Assembly: GCA_022784805.1 (NCBI GenBank)
Contig: JALFYG010000131.1
Location: forward strand, 1-36,896
DNA length: 36,896 nucleotides
Direction of reading: 5' to 3'
Source of the DNA: Spirochaetales bacterium
GTDB lineage: Bacteria; Spirochaetota; Spirochaetia; Sphaerochaetales; Sphaerochaetaceae
In this document: positions 21,275 through 30,418 of the stretch, in pieces
Layout: every line of letters starts with the position of its first letter
Numbering within the stretch: position 1 is the first letter of the stretch
The notes under the pieces: generated by a model
Told to the model about the DNA's origin: nothing
Database searches by the model: none
Seen by the model: only the letters and a program-made list of their open reading frames with translations
Position numbers and translations under genes: made by a program

Positions 21275-23188
21275 TCAGATTTTTATTCCTTGGTTCAATA
21301 TTCTTCTTCCTCTCTTCTTTTGGTTTGACAGTGACATCTTCGCCATATCCAGGACACTCAATTTCTGTTGTTTGTCGAACATATCCCATTGCTCAACAGT
21401 CCATCTGCCGAAACCCATCAGATAGAACATGGAGAGGTTATATACGGTACAGTCTAATATTTCGTTCCTTTCTCTTATCTTGACCCACTCCCATTTCTTC
21501 TTTCCCTTATTCTTCACATATTGCTCAGAGTAAAGCTGCTGGTAGTAATCTACATTATAGTCGTTCGGGTACTCCATTCTATAGGAGATATCCCTCTTGT
21601 CATCAATAGAAGCTTTGAGATGGTCAAAAACATTATGCTTCAAGTTGGATACAGGAACAGCCCAAAAGAACATATCTCCTCCGTTCTTCCTCTTCAGGTC
21701 TTTTCTTATCGGCATAAGCCCGTCAAGATTGTCTCTTCCTCTTACTATATACATTCTATCCTTAAGGCTGTCGGGAAGACTGAGAAACCAATCGTTTACG
21801 TTTTCAGTCTTGTAAGAGGAGTCCAAAGCGTTGGCAATTGTCTGCATATGTATTCCATCATCCCTTGTGAAGTCGGATTTCAATACAGTCTCTTCGAATG
21901 TATACCAAGCGTTCGAATTGGGGTCGTCTATCTCATTTTCTCCTATTGGAACAATCCAATGGTCTATTGCGATTGAACGACCCATCTTCCCCCATCCATA
22001 TAGTGATATCTCGAATCTGTTCTTCTGTACATCGGAACCGGTGGTGAGGAAGTTGACCCAACTAGGTATTTTTCCTCTTGTGTATTTCGAGGTCTTGGCT
22101 TTTTCATATAAAGCCCTCCATTCCTGTTCATCAACTCCACCTTTTATATATGGCATAGCTTCGAGTGTATTTGTGTAAGTTGATAGTCTGTCATCCCTTT
22201 GGTCTTCCGATGAATTCTGAGCTTCTACAAGCTCCTTGGCACAGTCTTTCCAACTGAGCCAACCTACGGGAGTGTAGTAGGAAGGAAGATAGTAACCCTG
22301 CACAGAAGGGTCTGCTTTTGCGTTAGTGGCTCTCCATTCACCTTTCGGCAACATGGACACCTTATCCTCATTTCTTATCGTACCTTTGCACTCAGGGCAC
22401 TCCATCCAAGCGTCTATGACAGTATTTGATTCATCTTCCATCTTCCATCTAAGGGTATCCCTTGAAAGCGTTATCATCTTTCCGCAGTTAGGACATGGAA
22501 CATAGAATTTGTTATACGTGGATTCATGTAGATAATTGTAGATTATTCCATCATTAAGAGGAGTCGAACTCATGCATATCTTGGAGCGTTCCTTGAACGT
22601 GTTCGTCCTCTTTCTAAGAAGCCCTCTTACGTCTCCACCTTTCGTCTGCCCCATTCCATCAACCTCATCAGCCATAATTACTCTTACGGAGTCGGAACGC
22701 ATGGACGATTCAGATTTTCCTGAAAGAAACTTGATGAAGCCCCCAGGGAATATCTTTGACTTCATGGAATCGGCACTACCACTTCCTTCTGACCTTAGAA
22801 GCGACTTTATTCTAGGGTTAGCCGCTAACAATGGGTCAAACTTGTTCTTTATGTATCCACCTAAGTTTCCGTCATCGGAGAAAGCAAACGCCATCGGAGA
22901 AGGATCTTCCTCCATGTAGTAACACATGATTGCATTTTCAATTGTAGTCTTACCCATTTGAGAACCGAACACTAATATAACTTCCTTTGTAGGATTCTCA
23001 GGTGACATTTTATCGAGTATGTCAAACATATATGGCGTTCTTGCTATATTGATTTTTCCAGGTTCGGCGGTATTGTTAGGCAATATCAATCCTGGAGACT
23101 CCAGCCACTCAGTTATGGTCTTTTTCTTTTTTGGAGTAAAAGCATCTATAAGTATATTCTTCAACCAAAGGCTACTGTCCGTCATCAA
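21275..23188 (-). CDS. terL: Terminase large subunit, lambda gpA-like
   Basis: A 637-residue DNA-packaging motor and nuclease. The ATPase has a Walker A-like loop FGSQMGKTT (74-82) and Walker B VRVIMADEVD (168-177). Zn-binding-like cysteines (CPNCGK and CPECKG) sit in the middle. The nuclease part begins LTTGSDVQKNRFEISLYGW, with its catalytic Asp. Lambda gpA-type length and motifs suggest cos-type packaging. It starts MMTDSSLWLKN after GGAGGAG and overlaps the small subunit. Unusually, it runs leftward, opposite to the portal and capsid genes. Confidence 0.93.
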   Translation of the reverse strand: MMTDSSLWLKNILIDAFTPKKKKTITEWLESPGLILPNNTAEPGKINIARTPYMFDILDKMSPENPTKEVILVFGSQMGKTTIENAIMCYYMEEDPSPMAFAFSDDGNLGGYIKNKFDPLLAANPRIKSLLRSEGSGSADSMKSKIFPGGFIKFLSGKSESSMRSDSVRVIMADEVDGMGQTKGGDVRGLLRKRTNTFKERSKICMSSTPLNDGIIYNYLHESTYNKFYVPCPNCGKMITLSRDTLRWKMEDESNTVIDAWMECPECKGTIRNEDKVSMLPKGEWRATNAKADPSVQGYYLPSYYTPVGWLSWKDCAKELVEAQNSSEDQRDDRLSTYTNTLEAMPYIKGGVDEQEWRALYEKAKTSKYTRGKIPSWVNFLTTGSDVQKNRFEISLYGWGKMGRSIAIDHWIVPIGENEIDDPNSNAWYTFEETVLKSDFTRDDGIHMQTIANALDSSYKTENVNDWFLSLPDSLKDRMYIVRGRDNLDGLMPIRKDLKRKNGGDMFFWAVPVSNLKHNVFDHLKASIDDKRDISYRMEYPNDYNVDYYQQLYSEQYVKNKGKKKWEWVKIRERNEILDCTVYNLSMFYLMGFGRWTVEQWDMFDKQQKLSVLDMAKMSLSNQKKRGRRILNQGIKI

Positions 23189-23912
23189 ACTCCTCCAGAC
23201 TCTTTTGTATTGACTTAAATATTTCGGGTGCTACATTATCCATGCTCTCCCTTATCCTGCTTTTGTCTTCATCTGGCACTTCAACTATTTTTCCTGTAAG
23301 CTTTCTGACTATCGAGACGACTTCGGCCTCCAAAATGGATGCATATCTGTTTGGTATGGAAGATAGATTCGACTCTATTATCTTGGAAAGGCTTATAGCC
23401 CACATCTGTACCGCAGCCTTTTCTACGTATTTTCCTTTCTTTACATCCAAGTCATAGGCGTATGTCATTGCAGTTATTTTCTTCTTCGCAAGATCCCAAT
23501 CGACCACACCATTAGACATACAGTCCTTCAGGAGTTTCGGATCTATCTCTGAGAGGTCTATCAACTTCTCTTTTTTTTCATCTTCGGCACTGACTTCAGA
23601 AAGCTTAGGAGATGATATCTTTGCTTTTCCTGCATTTCCTTCTGGATTCATGTAGGCATCTTTTTTTGTTGATTTCTTGGCTTTTCTTTGAGAATCTACA
23701 ATCTTCCTATTAGGAGGGTTCATGTTCCATGCCTTGCTGCCCAATTCCCAATCTATATAGCGGAATCTCTTTCCATCGGGATGTATAATAGGAATTATTC
23801 CAAGCCTTATCTTCTTTTCCAAAGTCTGACGAGAGGTATCTACACGTCTTATAAACTCCTCTATGGATACACACTCTCTTCCATCAATTCTTATGACATC
23901 ATTCCTTTCCAT
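23172..23912 (-). CDS. terS: Putative terminase small subunit
   Basis: A 246-residue protein upstream of terL, overlapping it by 17 bp. The N-terminus is a winged HTH like gpNu1 (SIEEFIRRVDTSRQTLEKKIRLG, then GKRFRYIDWELGSKAW), which would bind the packaging site. A lysine-rich linker (about 70-105) leads to a helical C-terminal domain that could contact the large subunit. Position, HTH and length fit TerS; direct family similarity is not certain by eye. Confidence 0.75.
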   Translation of the reverse strand: MERNDVIRIDGRECVSIEEFIRRVDTSRQTLEKKIRLGIIPIIHPDGKRFRYIDWELGSKAWNMNPPNRKIVDSQRKAKKSTKKDAYMNPEGNAGKAKISSPKLSEVSAEDEKKEKLIDLSEIDPKLLKDCMSNGVVDWDLAKKKITAMTYAYDLDVKKGKYVEKAAVQMWAISLSKIIESNLSSIPNRYASILEAEVVSIVRKLTGKIVEVPDEDKSRIRESMDNVAPEIFKSIQKSLEEFDDGQ

Positions 23913-24474
23913 AGTTCACCCTCTCATCGACATAAATCTTTCTAAGTTTGTTTCTAGGTATTTCAATGTGTTTCAACAAATCCTTTCTACATAAGTAATG
24001 GGCTTTGTTGTAATCGACTCCATTCCTTTCAGCCCATAACGACAATGGGATATAGCTTACTCCATCGACATTTATCGCCCTATCTTTATATGGAAGATTT
24101 ATAGGACTCTCCTCTACGAATATCCTTCCTTTTCTTCCTATCTTCACAGTATTTATTTTCTTCGATGCGGATAAAGATATACCTGTCTTGTAATCTATTC
24201 CGTTCTTAAGACACCATGAGGACAAAGGAATGTAAACCTTACCGAAGAATTCAAATTTCTCTTCATCCTCAAAAGCCTCTTCTATTTCTATCAACTTGTC
24301 ATCATTGACTATTGTTCCGAAATCTTGAGTATAAAAAGCGTATTCGTCCTTGAATTTCGTTCCATTGGCTCTAAGGTATCTCTTTGCATCGGCAATGGAA
24401 AGGAACTCTCTTGTAGTCCATTCGTCACCCTGTTTGGTATGGATAAGCATCCTTTTTGCTTTACCTGCCGACAC
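23899..24474 (-). CDS. NUMOD-like repeat protein, 191 aa
   Basis: It starts with GTG (MSAGKAKRMLIHT), with AAGGAG 7 bp upstream. Two similar modules of about 45 residues (VYIPLSSWCLKNGIDYKTG and SYIPLSLWAERNGVDYNKA, each followed by KI..K.RKIYVDE-like ends) resemble HTH-type DNA-binding repeats. It overlaps terS by 14 bp. It might be an extra DNA-binding packaging factor or a regulator of the divergent late genes. No catalytic motif. Confidence 0.7.
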   Translation of the reverse strand: MSAGKAKRMLIHTKQGDEWTTREFLSIADAKRYLRANGTKFKDEYAFYTQDFGTIVNDDKLIEIEEAFEDEEKFEFFGKVYIPLSSWCLKNGIDYKTGISLSASKKINTVKIGRKGRIFVEESPINLPYKDRAINVDGVSYIPLSLWAERNGVDYNKAHYLCRKDLLKHIEIPRNKLRKIYVDERVNYGKE

Positions 24475-24559
24475 TTGTATCTCCTTTTGTAATGTTTTTC
24501 AAACTTTATATCTAACCTATTCCTAATAATCCTAAGTCGGAATGATAATTTTATCAAGT
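24475..24559. promoter_or_regulatory. Divergent late regulatory region
   Basis: This 85-bp gap separates the leftward terminase group from the rightward head genes and must hold at least one late promoter. TGATAA-TT-TTATCA (24543-24556) is a perfect palindrome ending 3 bp before the likely start of the 24560 gene, and its half-site TGATAA also occurs in the repressor operator region. -35/-10 pairs are not clear. Confidence 0.5.
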
Positions 24560-24829
24560 ATGTACGATAAAAATGTAATTACGGCAAAAAAAGAGAAGAA
24601 GCTTGCAGAGTTGAAGGAACAGTTGGCAAAGGTCGATGAGTCCTACGCCAGGGCTTTGCAGGCTCAATCCTGGAGATCTTCGGACGGTATGTCTGAAAGG
24701 TCTTTGACTAATGCAAACGTTGCCGAAATATACAAGGAGAAGTGCGATTTGGAGAAGCGTATCGAGAAGCTTGAATCAGAATTGGACGGCACTTCATGTC
24801 ATATCGTAAGAATCGGGGTGATGAGATGA
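24560..24829 (+). CDS. Head-tail joining-like protein, gpW/DUF6148 type
   Basis: An 89-residue protein starting MYDKNVITAKKEKKL, with an alternative ATG at 24542; neither has a good ribosome binding site. Almost all of it is two helices: KLAELKEQLAKVDESYARALQ, then EIYKEKCDLEKRIEKLESEL, with WRSSDGMSERSL between. Small helical proteins of this kind directly precede the portal in lambda-like phages (gpW / head completion). The stop overlaps the portal start. Confidence 0.65.
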   Translation: MYDKNVITAKKEKKLAELKEQLAKVDESYARALQAQSWRSSDGMSERSLTNANVAEIYKEKCDLEKRIEKLESELDGTSCHIVRIGVMR

Positions 24830-26298
24830 GTTCAGTATACGTCCCCGAAAACAATATTCCAAAAAGCGTGCAGGTATATTTTCCTTTGGATCCTAACCAG
24901 GGTTATTCATGGACTCAGGGAAAGATGAATTCCGAATCTGAAATGCTCTACTCATACAATGCCATCGGAAAGACTATGGTCGATATGATGGTGCGAAGGG
25001 TAATCGGAGAAGGGCTTACTCCTATGTGTTCCCCTGAGAGCGATATACTCGGATGGACTCCTGAGAGATTGGATGAATTCAAGAGGCAAGCTGAAGCTTT
25101 TTGGAGAATTACAACCGGTTCTGCCGACTACGACTATTACGGCAAGGACAACTACAGAGACTTGGAGAAGATAGCCTGCAAAATGGCTCTAAAGGATGGA
25201 GATTTTCTAGCCCATTGGGGATATAGAAAACTAAAGAACGGCCTTGTAGTTCCATATATGCAGTTGATATCCGGTAAAGCCGTAAGAAGCCCCAACAACA
25301 TAGATACACAGAAAATTATCGGTGGTGTAGAGATAGACCAGACTACAGGAAGAGAGGTCGCCTACCATCTTGTAGTAACCGATGAATACCTCAATGAAAC
25401 TTCAAACAAGAAGAGGGTGTCGAGAAGAACGTCAAAAGGTCGTCTCGAATATGATTTGATTCAGCTTCAGAAGACAGATGCATCTATGGTCAGGGGTATT
25501 CCTATTCTGATGTGTGTAAGAGATGTCATCTTGGATGTCTATTCATACATGAAGAACCACGTAGTGCAGTCTGCAACACAGTCAATCTTCACCCTCTTTA
25601 TTGAAAAGGCGAACGATTCGCCTGATGTCACTTCATCTTTTGCAGAAAGGTTGGCTCAAAGCGGGGCGAATACACAAGAAGATGAAACCGGAGTTCCAGT
25701 AGTGGATTTGGCTGCAGGAAACGTAGTCTCCCTCGAAGAAGGGGAGCATGCAAATCCAGTGCAGAGGCAAGCTCTCGGAGATGATTTCAACGCCTATATG
25801 AAGTCTGTAATAGGTCTTGTAGCATCTTCATTGGGCATGTCCTACGAAGTGGCTATGAGTACCTACGATGCGTCATTTTCTGCATCAAGAGCTTCCATCA
25901 ATGCCACGGATATAAATTTCTCAATCATCAGAAGGGAGTTCTCGGAGAAGTTCTGTACTCCTACATGGAATCAAATAATCGAATATGGAATTTTGACCGG
26001 AAACATAGATTGCCCTGAATGGGAGTCTCTCACGGCAATGCAGAGAAAAGCTTTGATGGGTGTCACTTGGACTGGTGTAAAGTCTCCGCAGGTAGATCCG
26101 ACTAAGGAAGTATCGGCTTATGAGACGGCTATAAACATGGGTATCTGCTCCAAGGAATATGCGACAAGACAATTATTTGGACTCGATTACGAAGAAGTCC
26201 AGGAACGCATAAAAGCGGAAATGGAAAACGCTCCTGATACAAACATTCAAAGCAATTCAAATCAATTAAAAGAAGAGGGAGAGGAAGATGAACAGTAA
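24826..26298 (+). CDS. Portal protein, lambda gpB-like
   Basis: A 490-residue protein; the start MSSVYVPENNIPKS overlaps the upstream stop (ATGA). Family features: YNAIGKTMVDMMVRRVIGEGL near residue 45, FLAHWGYRKL, then the C-terminal GLVASSLGMSYEVAMSTYDASFSASRASI, the ASR-type signature of lambda-type portals (phage_portal_2). It forms the dodecameric portal through which DNA is packed and ejected. The C-terminus is polar and acidic. The next gene overlaps by 11 bp. Confidence 0.92.
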   Translation: MSSVYVPENNIPKSVQVYFPLDPNQGYSWTQGKMNSESEMLYSYNAIGKTMVDMMVRRVIGEGLTPMCSPESDILGWTPERLDEFKRQAEAFWRITTGSADYDYYGKDNYRDLEKIACKMALKDGDFLAHWGYRKLKNGLVVPYMQLISGKAVRSPNNIDTQKIIGGVEIDQTTGREVAYHLVVTDEYLNETSNKKRVSRRTSKGRLEYDLIQLQKTDASMVRGIPILMCVRDVILDVYSYMKNHVVQSATQSIFTLFIEKANDSPDVTSSFAERLAQSGANTQEDETGVPVVDLAAGNVVSLEEGEHANPVQRQALGDDFNAYMKSVIGLVASSLGMSYEVAMSTYDASFSASRASINATDINFSIIRREFSEKFCTPTWNQIIEYGILTGNIDCPEWESLTAMQRKALMGVTWTGVKSPQVDPTKEVSAYETAINMGICSKEYATRQLFGLDYEEVQERIKAEMENAPDTNIQSNSNQLKEEGEEDEQ

Positions 26299-27526
26299 TC
26301 TACGTGGAACATACAGGAAGATGTTTTTGAGGGAAGAGGGCTTCAGTATGGAAAGTCCTAGAAGCAATCAAATTTACACAGATTTCGGTTGGTCTGTCAT
26401 GGATAATGGAACCGCCGTGATTCCAGTAGTAGGTACTCTCGGCGATTGGAATCCTTATTCATATATAACAGGAATGATTGAAGACGCTTTGTCTATGGAA
26501 AAAGTAGACAGCATAGTCCTTATGATAAATTCTCCGGGTGGTGCAGTTGCAGGGCTTTTCGATACTTGCAGATATATAGAAAAGGCATCCAAGAAAAAGA
26601 AATGTACTGCATATGTCACAGGCATGGCTTGTTCCGCTGCATACGCCATAGCAACTGCATGTGATGAAATCTATATGATGGAGGATGCCGAAGTAGGCTC
26701 TTGTGGTTGTTATGCACACGCTGTCGATTATGGAGAGGACTATTACAAGCAGAACGGATTCATTCATCGTATATTCCGCTCAAAGTGCAGTCCTAAAAAG
26801 AATTGTTCGGTAATCACCGATGAAGCTGAAGCTGAGGCTTTTCAGGCTGAAGTGGATGCTCTAGGAGAAAAATACCTTAAGTATGTAGCAAAAAGAAGAA
26901 AGTGTTCATACGACGATGCCCTTAAGAATTTCGGGCAAGGTGGCACTTTCATGGGAAATGATGCCGTATCTGCTGGGATGGTAGATGGCATCAAGACTTT
27001 GGAGGAACTAGGTATAGAAGATGCCGAAGTCGAAGCTTCAGGTAAGAAGAAAAAATGTGCCTCCTCCACCAATGAATCAATCAAATCCGAAAGTGGAAAT
27101 ACAACAAGCCCTCTATGTGACGGGGGCGAAGGAGATGACATGGATGTAAACGCTATGTCTGAAGAGCAGAGAAGGGAAACCTTCAACGCTATTTGCTCCC
27201 TTCAGCCTGATTTGATGGCAGAAGCCGTCAAGACAGCAAAAGACGAGGAGAGGAAAAGAATCCTTGCTCTAGGGGAGTTGAGGAACGGATCTGAAGCGGT
27301 GGACTCAATCGTCAACGCTGCAGTCGAAGATGGGCGTAGTGCCGAAGCCGTAGCTCTTGATGTCGTAAAGGCTATGAAGAGTTCAAAGGAAGAGATTCAG
27401 GCAGGAAGAAAAGCTGAGTTGGAATCCTTGGCTGAAGACACAGACGAAGCCGCAGTAAAGAGAAGTTCGATTGAGGAAAATCCTTATCTTACAGCGGCAA
27501 AGGAAATGGATAAGGAGAACAAATAA
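26288..27526 (+). CDS. S49 prohead protease fused to scaffold, lambda gpC-like
   Basis: A 412-residue protein. Residues about 30-250 are a ClpP/SppA-type S49 serine protease: SPGGAV (82-87) and GMACSAAYAIA (112-122) with nucleophile S116, then EVGSCG. Residues about 285-412 are a helical, acidic scaffold region ending AAKEMDKENK. This protease-scaffold fusion is the lambda C / Nu3 arrangement, with a nested in-frame start at 27140. It should mature the prohead. It overlaps the portal by 11 bp. Confidence 0.92.
   Translation: MNSNLRGTYRKMFLREEGFSMESPRSNQIYTDFGWSVMDNGTAVIPVVGTLGDWNPYSYITGMIEDALSMEKVDSIVLMINSPGGAVAGLFDTCRYIEKASKKKKCTAYVTGMACSAAYAIATACDEIYMMEDAEVGSCGCYAHAVDYGEDYYKQNGFIHRIFRSKCSPKKNCSVITDEAEAEAFQAEVDALGEKYLKYVAKRRKCSYDDALKNFGQGGTFMGNDAVSAGMVDGIKTLEELGIEDAEVEASGKKKKCASSTNESIKSESGNTTSPLCDGGEGDDMDVNAMSEEQRRETFNAICSLQPDLMAEAVKTAKDEERKRILALGELRNGSEAVDSIVNAAVEDGRSAEAVALDVVKAMKSSKEEIQAGRKAELESLAEDTDEAAVKRSSIEENPYLTAAKEMDKENK
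27140..27526 (+). CDS. Nested scaffold protein (Nu3-like), in-frame internal start
   Basis: Inside the protease frame, GGAG lies 5 bp before an in-frame ATG (27140-27142) giving MDVNAMSEEQRRET. A separate scaffold of 128 residues would be made, as Nu3 is from lambda C. It is charged and alpha-helical. The start is inferred from the ribosome binding site and the lambda precedent. Confidence 0.6.
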   Translation: MDVNAMSEEQRRETFNAICSLQPDLMAEAVKTAKDEERKRILALGELRNGSEAVDSIVNAAVEDGRSAEAVALDVVKAMKSSKEEIQAGRKAELESLAEDTDEAAVKRSSIEENPYLTAAKEMDKENK

Positions 27527-27933
27527 TGGCAGACGTAACTACCATCAGCATGACCCGCCCGAAATGGGTCGCTGAAACATTGAGAAGCAGGGATGTCACA
27601 GTCAAGGCTTCGGCAGGCACAATCGCGGCAAAGCCCGGGCATCTTGTATTCAAACAGGAAGACGGAAGCTACAAGGCTTATCCGGTCGCAACAGCAGCTT
27701 CAGGAATCACAGAGTCAGGATATGTAGGTATCCTCGGTGAAGAGGCTTCACTCAAGACCACAGGCTCAACCGCAAGGGTAATCGAGGGCGGTATCGTCTT
27801 CATCCAGGCCGTGAGGGATGCCGGAATCGGAGCCGACAAAATCGGTGATGATGTCATCCGCATGTATAGTGCAAACAGAAGCGCAATCGTGTTTGACGAC
27901 TACAAGAAGGAGGTTGTGAAGTATGGCAATTAA
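27526..27933 (+). CDS. Head decoration protein, gpD-like
   Basis: A 135-residue beta-rich protein in the lambda D position, between scaffold and capsid. It starts MADVTTISMTRPKW, with AAGGAG upstream and the ATG overlapping the protease stop (TAATG). Features include KPGHLVFKQEDGSYKAYP and GYVGILGEEASL, typical of the gpD/Pam3-like stabilising trimer family. It would cap the capsid after expansion. The stop overlaps the capsid gene. Confidence 0.85.
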   Translation: MADVTTISMTRPKWVAETLRSRDVTVKASAGTIAAKPGHLVFKQEDGSYKAYPVATAASGITESGYVGILGEEASLKTTGSTARVIEGGIVFIQAVRDAGIGADKIGDDVIRMYSANRSAIVFDDYKKEVVKYGN

Positions 27934-28981
27934 TTATGATCAGTTGACCCAGGGCCTTATTCAGACACAGGTAAAGGTGTCAAAACCTCTAGAAGACTAC
28001 ACATTTGGACAGGACGTACTTTTTGGAAATCCTTCAATCGGAACAGCACAGGATTACATCGATTATTCAACTCAGCTTTCAAGCGTGGCCCTTCCTGATG
28101 AAGCCGTCAAGGGACTCGACCCAAGAAGAGTAAACTACGGAGTCGAATTCAACTCCAAGTTGATTGGTTCTGCTTATTACTTCGACGAAGACGTAATCGA
28201 CCTTGCCGCCGCTGAAAAGAGACTTTTCAACGAACCTCTCAATAATCCTTGGACAGTCGAGAGAAGACAACTTGAATTGGCATCCGTCAAGAGAGATGCC
28301 ATTGCACAGGGATTCAGAGTAGCCAAGGAGAAGTTGGTATGGGACTGTGCCATAAACGGCAAATTCACTACAAGAAGCGGTGGAGAACAGTCATTCCCAA
28401 TGTCTTCAAGTATGCTTTCAATCGCAGGTGCAAATCTCATAGCAAAGCCTTTCGAGACAATCAATGCAGCTGCAAAGACCCTTTTCCAGAAGGGTGTAAC
28501 ACTCAAGAGAATTATCCTCAATCCTTCTGATGGCGCTGCTCTCGCAGCATCTTCTGCATGGCAGACCATGCTCGATAAGAAGAGGGTCGAGGTCGGTTCC
28601 GTAATGCCTGAGACAGTCATGCCGAACGGCGTTGCCAAGGTCGGAACAATCATCGGTCTCATCTGTGGCCCTGTAGACGTATATATCTATGCAGGCTTCT
28701 ATACCACAAGAAGCTCAGAAGGTGTCGTGACCCATACGGAGTATCTGCCACAGGGCAAGGCTATCCTCCTCCCTGCAACAGCAATCGGAAGAATGGGATA
28801 CACAGGTGTCCTCGTCAACAAGAACGGAGTACAGGGCAAGGAAGCCGTAGCGGAGACATATCTCACATACGCAAAGGAAAGAGGCGCACTCGTCACTTCC
28901 TACGTGCAGGGGCAGACCGCACCGGCAGCACTCCTTGACGGCATCGACCACTATGGCGTCATGACAGGAATCACTGCATAA
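27923..28981 (+). CDS. Major capsid protein, lambda gpE-like (HK97 fold)
   Basis: A 352-residue coat protein. It starts MAINYDQLTQGLIQ, with AAGGAGG upstream. The N-arm is followed by an E-loop-like segment (ERRQLELASVKRDAIAQGFRVAKEK), the P-domain helix region, and a C-terminal GRMGYTGVLVNKNGV-like end, matching phage_cap_E. Its place after the decoration gene is the lambda order. It is the main shell protein. Confidence 0.9.
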   Translation: MAINYDQLTQGLIQTQVKVSKPLEDYTFGQDVLFGNPSIGTAQDYIDYSTQLSSVALPDEAVKGLDPRRVNYGVEFNSKLIGSAYYFDEDVIDLAAAEKRLFNEPLNNPWTVERRQLELASVKRDAIAQGFRVAKEKLVWDCAINGKFTTRSGGEQSFPMSSSMLSIAGANLIAKPFETINAAAKTLFQKGVTLKRIILNPSDGAALAASSAWQTMLDKKRVEVGSVMPETVMPNGVAKVGTIIGLICGPVDVYIYAGFYTTRSSEGVVTHTEYLPQGKAILLPATAIGRMGYTGVLVNKNGVQGKEAVAETYLTYAKERGALVTSYVQGQTAPAALLDGIDHYGVMTGITA

Positions 28982-28995
28982 GGAGTTGGTGTCAT

Positions 28996-29364
28996 ATGGC
29001 GTTTCCTTTTGATGACCAATGGAATCTTCTAATGTCCTCTTCAATATTCGCAGAAGACGCCGTATTGAGCGTAGAGGGGGTGGATATATCTCTTAGAGGT
29101 ATATTCATCTCCGGTACTTTCAGTGAAGATTCTCCTGCAGCATACGCCCCTAAGATGTATGTAGATAGGGAATTCTTCAGATTCCCATTGGTTCAGCTTG
29201 ATGGAAAGTTGGAGAAACCAGTCAAGGAGAAACTTATCGGATCTTCACTTCATCTTCCTGAAAGGAACAGAAGGTTCCGTATCTACACAGTAATCGGAAA
29301 AGAGAACGGAGATATGGAATTTGAGCTGCAGGAGGTTGAAGACCAGGAGGCGGTGGATGGCTGA
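28996..29364 (+). CDS. Head-tail connector, gpFII-like
   Basis: A 122-residue beta-rich protein (FDDQWNLLMSSSIF, VDISLRGIFISGTF, RFRIYTVIGKENGDMEFEL) right after the major capsid gene, where lambda-like phages encode the FII/head-tail attachment protein. The start MAFPFDDQWN has an AAGGAG-like box. The fold assignment comes from position and size rather than strong motif matches. Confidence 0.7.
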   Translation: MAFPFDDQWNLLMSSSIFAEDAVLSVEGVDISLRGIFISGTFSEDSPAAYAPKMYVDREFFRFPLVQLDGKLEKPVKEKLIGSSLHLPERNRRFRIYTVIGKENGDMEFELQEVEDQEAVDG

Positions 29365-29974
29365 GCATTTCGGTATCAATATAAAGGTTGAAAACAAAGA
29401 GATTGCCGATTATTTGAGAAATGCCAAAACAGTCACTTTCGGGCTAGTCGAAAACTTAGTCGGCAAGGTTTCAAAAAATTCCAGAGGTGCCGCATACGAA
29501 ATCGAAAAGATGGGTGCCGGATTGGATCTTGGAGAAGGTAGCAAATACTACTGGAGAAACTGGAAGACTAAGAACCCCGGTTATCATACGACGGATTCCT
29601 ATTGGGATAGTACCACCAAATCCTTCAAGACTCATGGTAGAAAAGCTAAAGGTGGTGTTGCCGATTATGGCTTGGAGAACTTCAAATTTTTTGAAAGGCC
29701 AGATTCAAACAATCCACATAAGACGAGAGCCGCAGCAAGGCTTACTTCTAATATAGCAAATCTTTTTGACAAGGACGTCAATTTTCCTAAAGGCTCTCTT
29801 CCCTTCTCTTATGACGGAGGAGGTTCTTGGAGTTCTTACGCAAAGGGAGACAGGAGAAAAGGAAGAAATTTCTTCTACAAGTACAAGAAGATGGCAGAAG
29901 AGACTATGGATAAATCCCAGACAGAGGCTCTTACCAAATGGCAAGAAGCCATATCAAAAGGAATCAGCAGATGA
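29357..29974 (+). CDS. Minor tail protein, gpZ / HK97 gp10-like
   Basis: A 205-residue protein; the start MAEHFGINIKVENK is chosen because ATGGCTGA overlaps the upstream stop. It is basic, with helical N-terminus (YLRNAKTVTFGLVENLV) and an unusual Tyr/Lys/Gly-rich middle (GEGSKYYWRNWKTKNPGY, RKAKGGVADYGL). By gene order it is the gpZ-type tail-completion/neck protein. The stop overlaps the next start (AGATGA). Confidence 0.65.
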   Translation: MAEHFGINIKVENKEIADYLRNAKTVTFGLVENLVGKVSKNSRGAAYEIEKMGAGLDLGEGSKYYWRNWKTKNPGYHTTDSYWDSTTKSFKTHGRKAKGGVADYGLENFKFFERPDSNNPHKTRAAARLTSNIANLFDKDVNFPKGSLPFSYDGGGSWSSYAKGDRRKGRNFFYKYKKMAEETMDKSQTEALTKWQEAISKGISR

Positions 29975-30399
29975 CACCTAAAGAATTTTACACGGATATG
30001 TGGGAGGAGATGAAAGGGTTCAACTCTTATCTCGAAGAGAAGGGGATGAAGAAGGTAAATATTGCAAAATCCTTGTTCTCCATAGAGAAAAAGCCTCTCA
30101 CATTGGCGATATATCCTACGGCTTCATCAGGGTCTACATATTCAGAATCAAATGAAGCTTCGGAGATAATGACTACCTTTCAGATGTACTGCAATCGCAA
30201 TGCAACTGAAGAGGGTGCAATGGAGGCGTTGGACTATTATTCAACGCTTATCGAATGGCTTCATGAGACGACGTTCGGCAAGTATTCGGAGATATCCAAT
30301 TCAGTGCTTTGCAGAATGGACGAGGGGGAACCGGTGAATGGGTTCGTCCTCTTGGTCACATCGAAGCTCGAAGATGAAACCGATGCAGGTTGGTTCTAA
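29971..30399 (+). CDS. Tail terminator, gpU-like
   Basis: A 142-residue protein starting MTPKEFYTDMWEEMKGF; the ATG overlaps the upstream stop. Mixed alpha/beta pattern (PLTLAIYPTASSG, MTTFQMYCNRN, FVLLVTSKLEDETDAGWF) in the lambda U position, before the tail tube gene. The tail terminator caps the tube and joins it to the head. Assignment rests mainly on order and size. Confidence 0.65.
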   Translation: MTPKEFYTDMWEEMKGFNSYLEEKGMKKVNIAKSLFSIEKKPLTLAIYPTASSGSTYSESNEASEIMTTFQMYCNRNATEEGAMEALDYYSTLIEWLHETTFGKYSEISNSVLCRMDEGEPVNGFVLLVTSKLEDETDAGWF

Positions 30400-30418
30400 G
30401 CATCGGAAGGAGTGAAAT

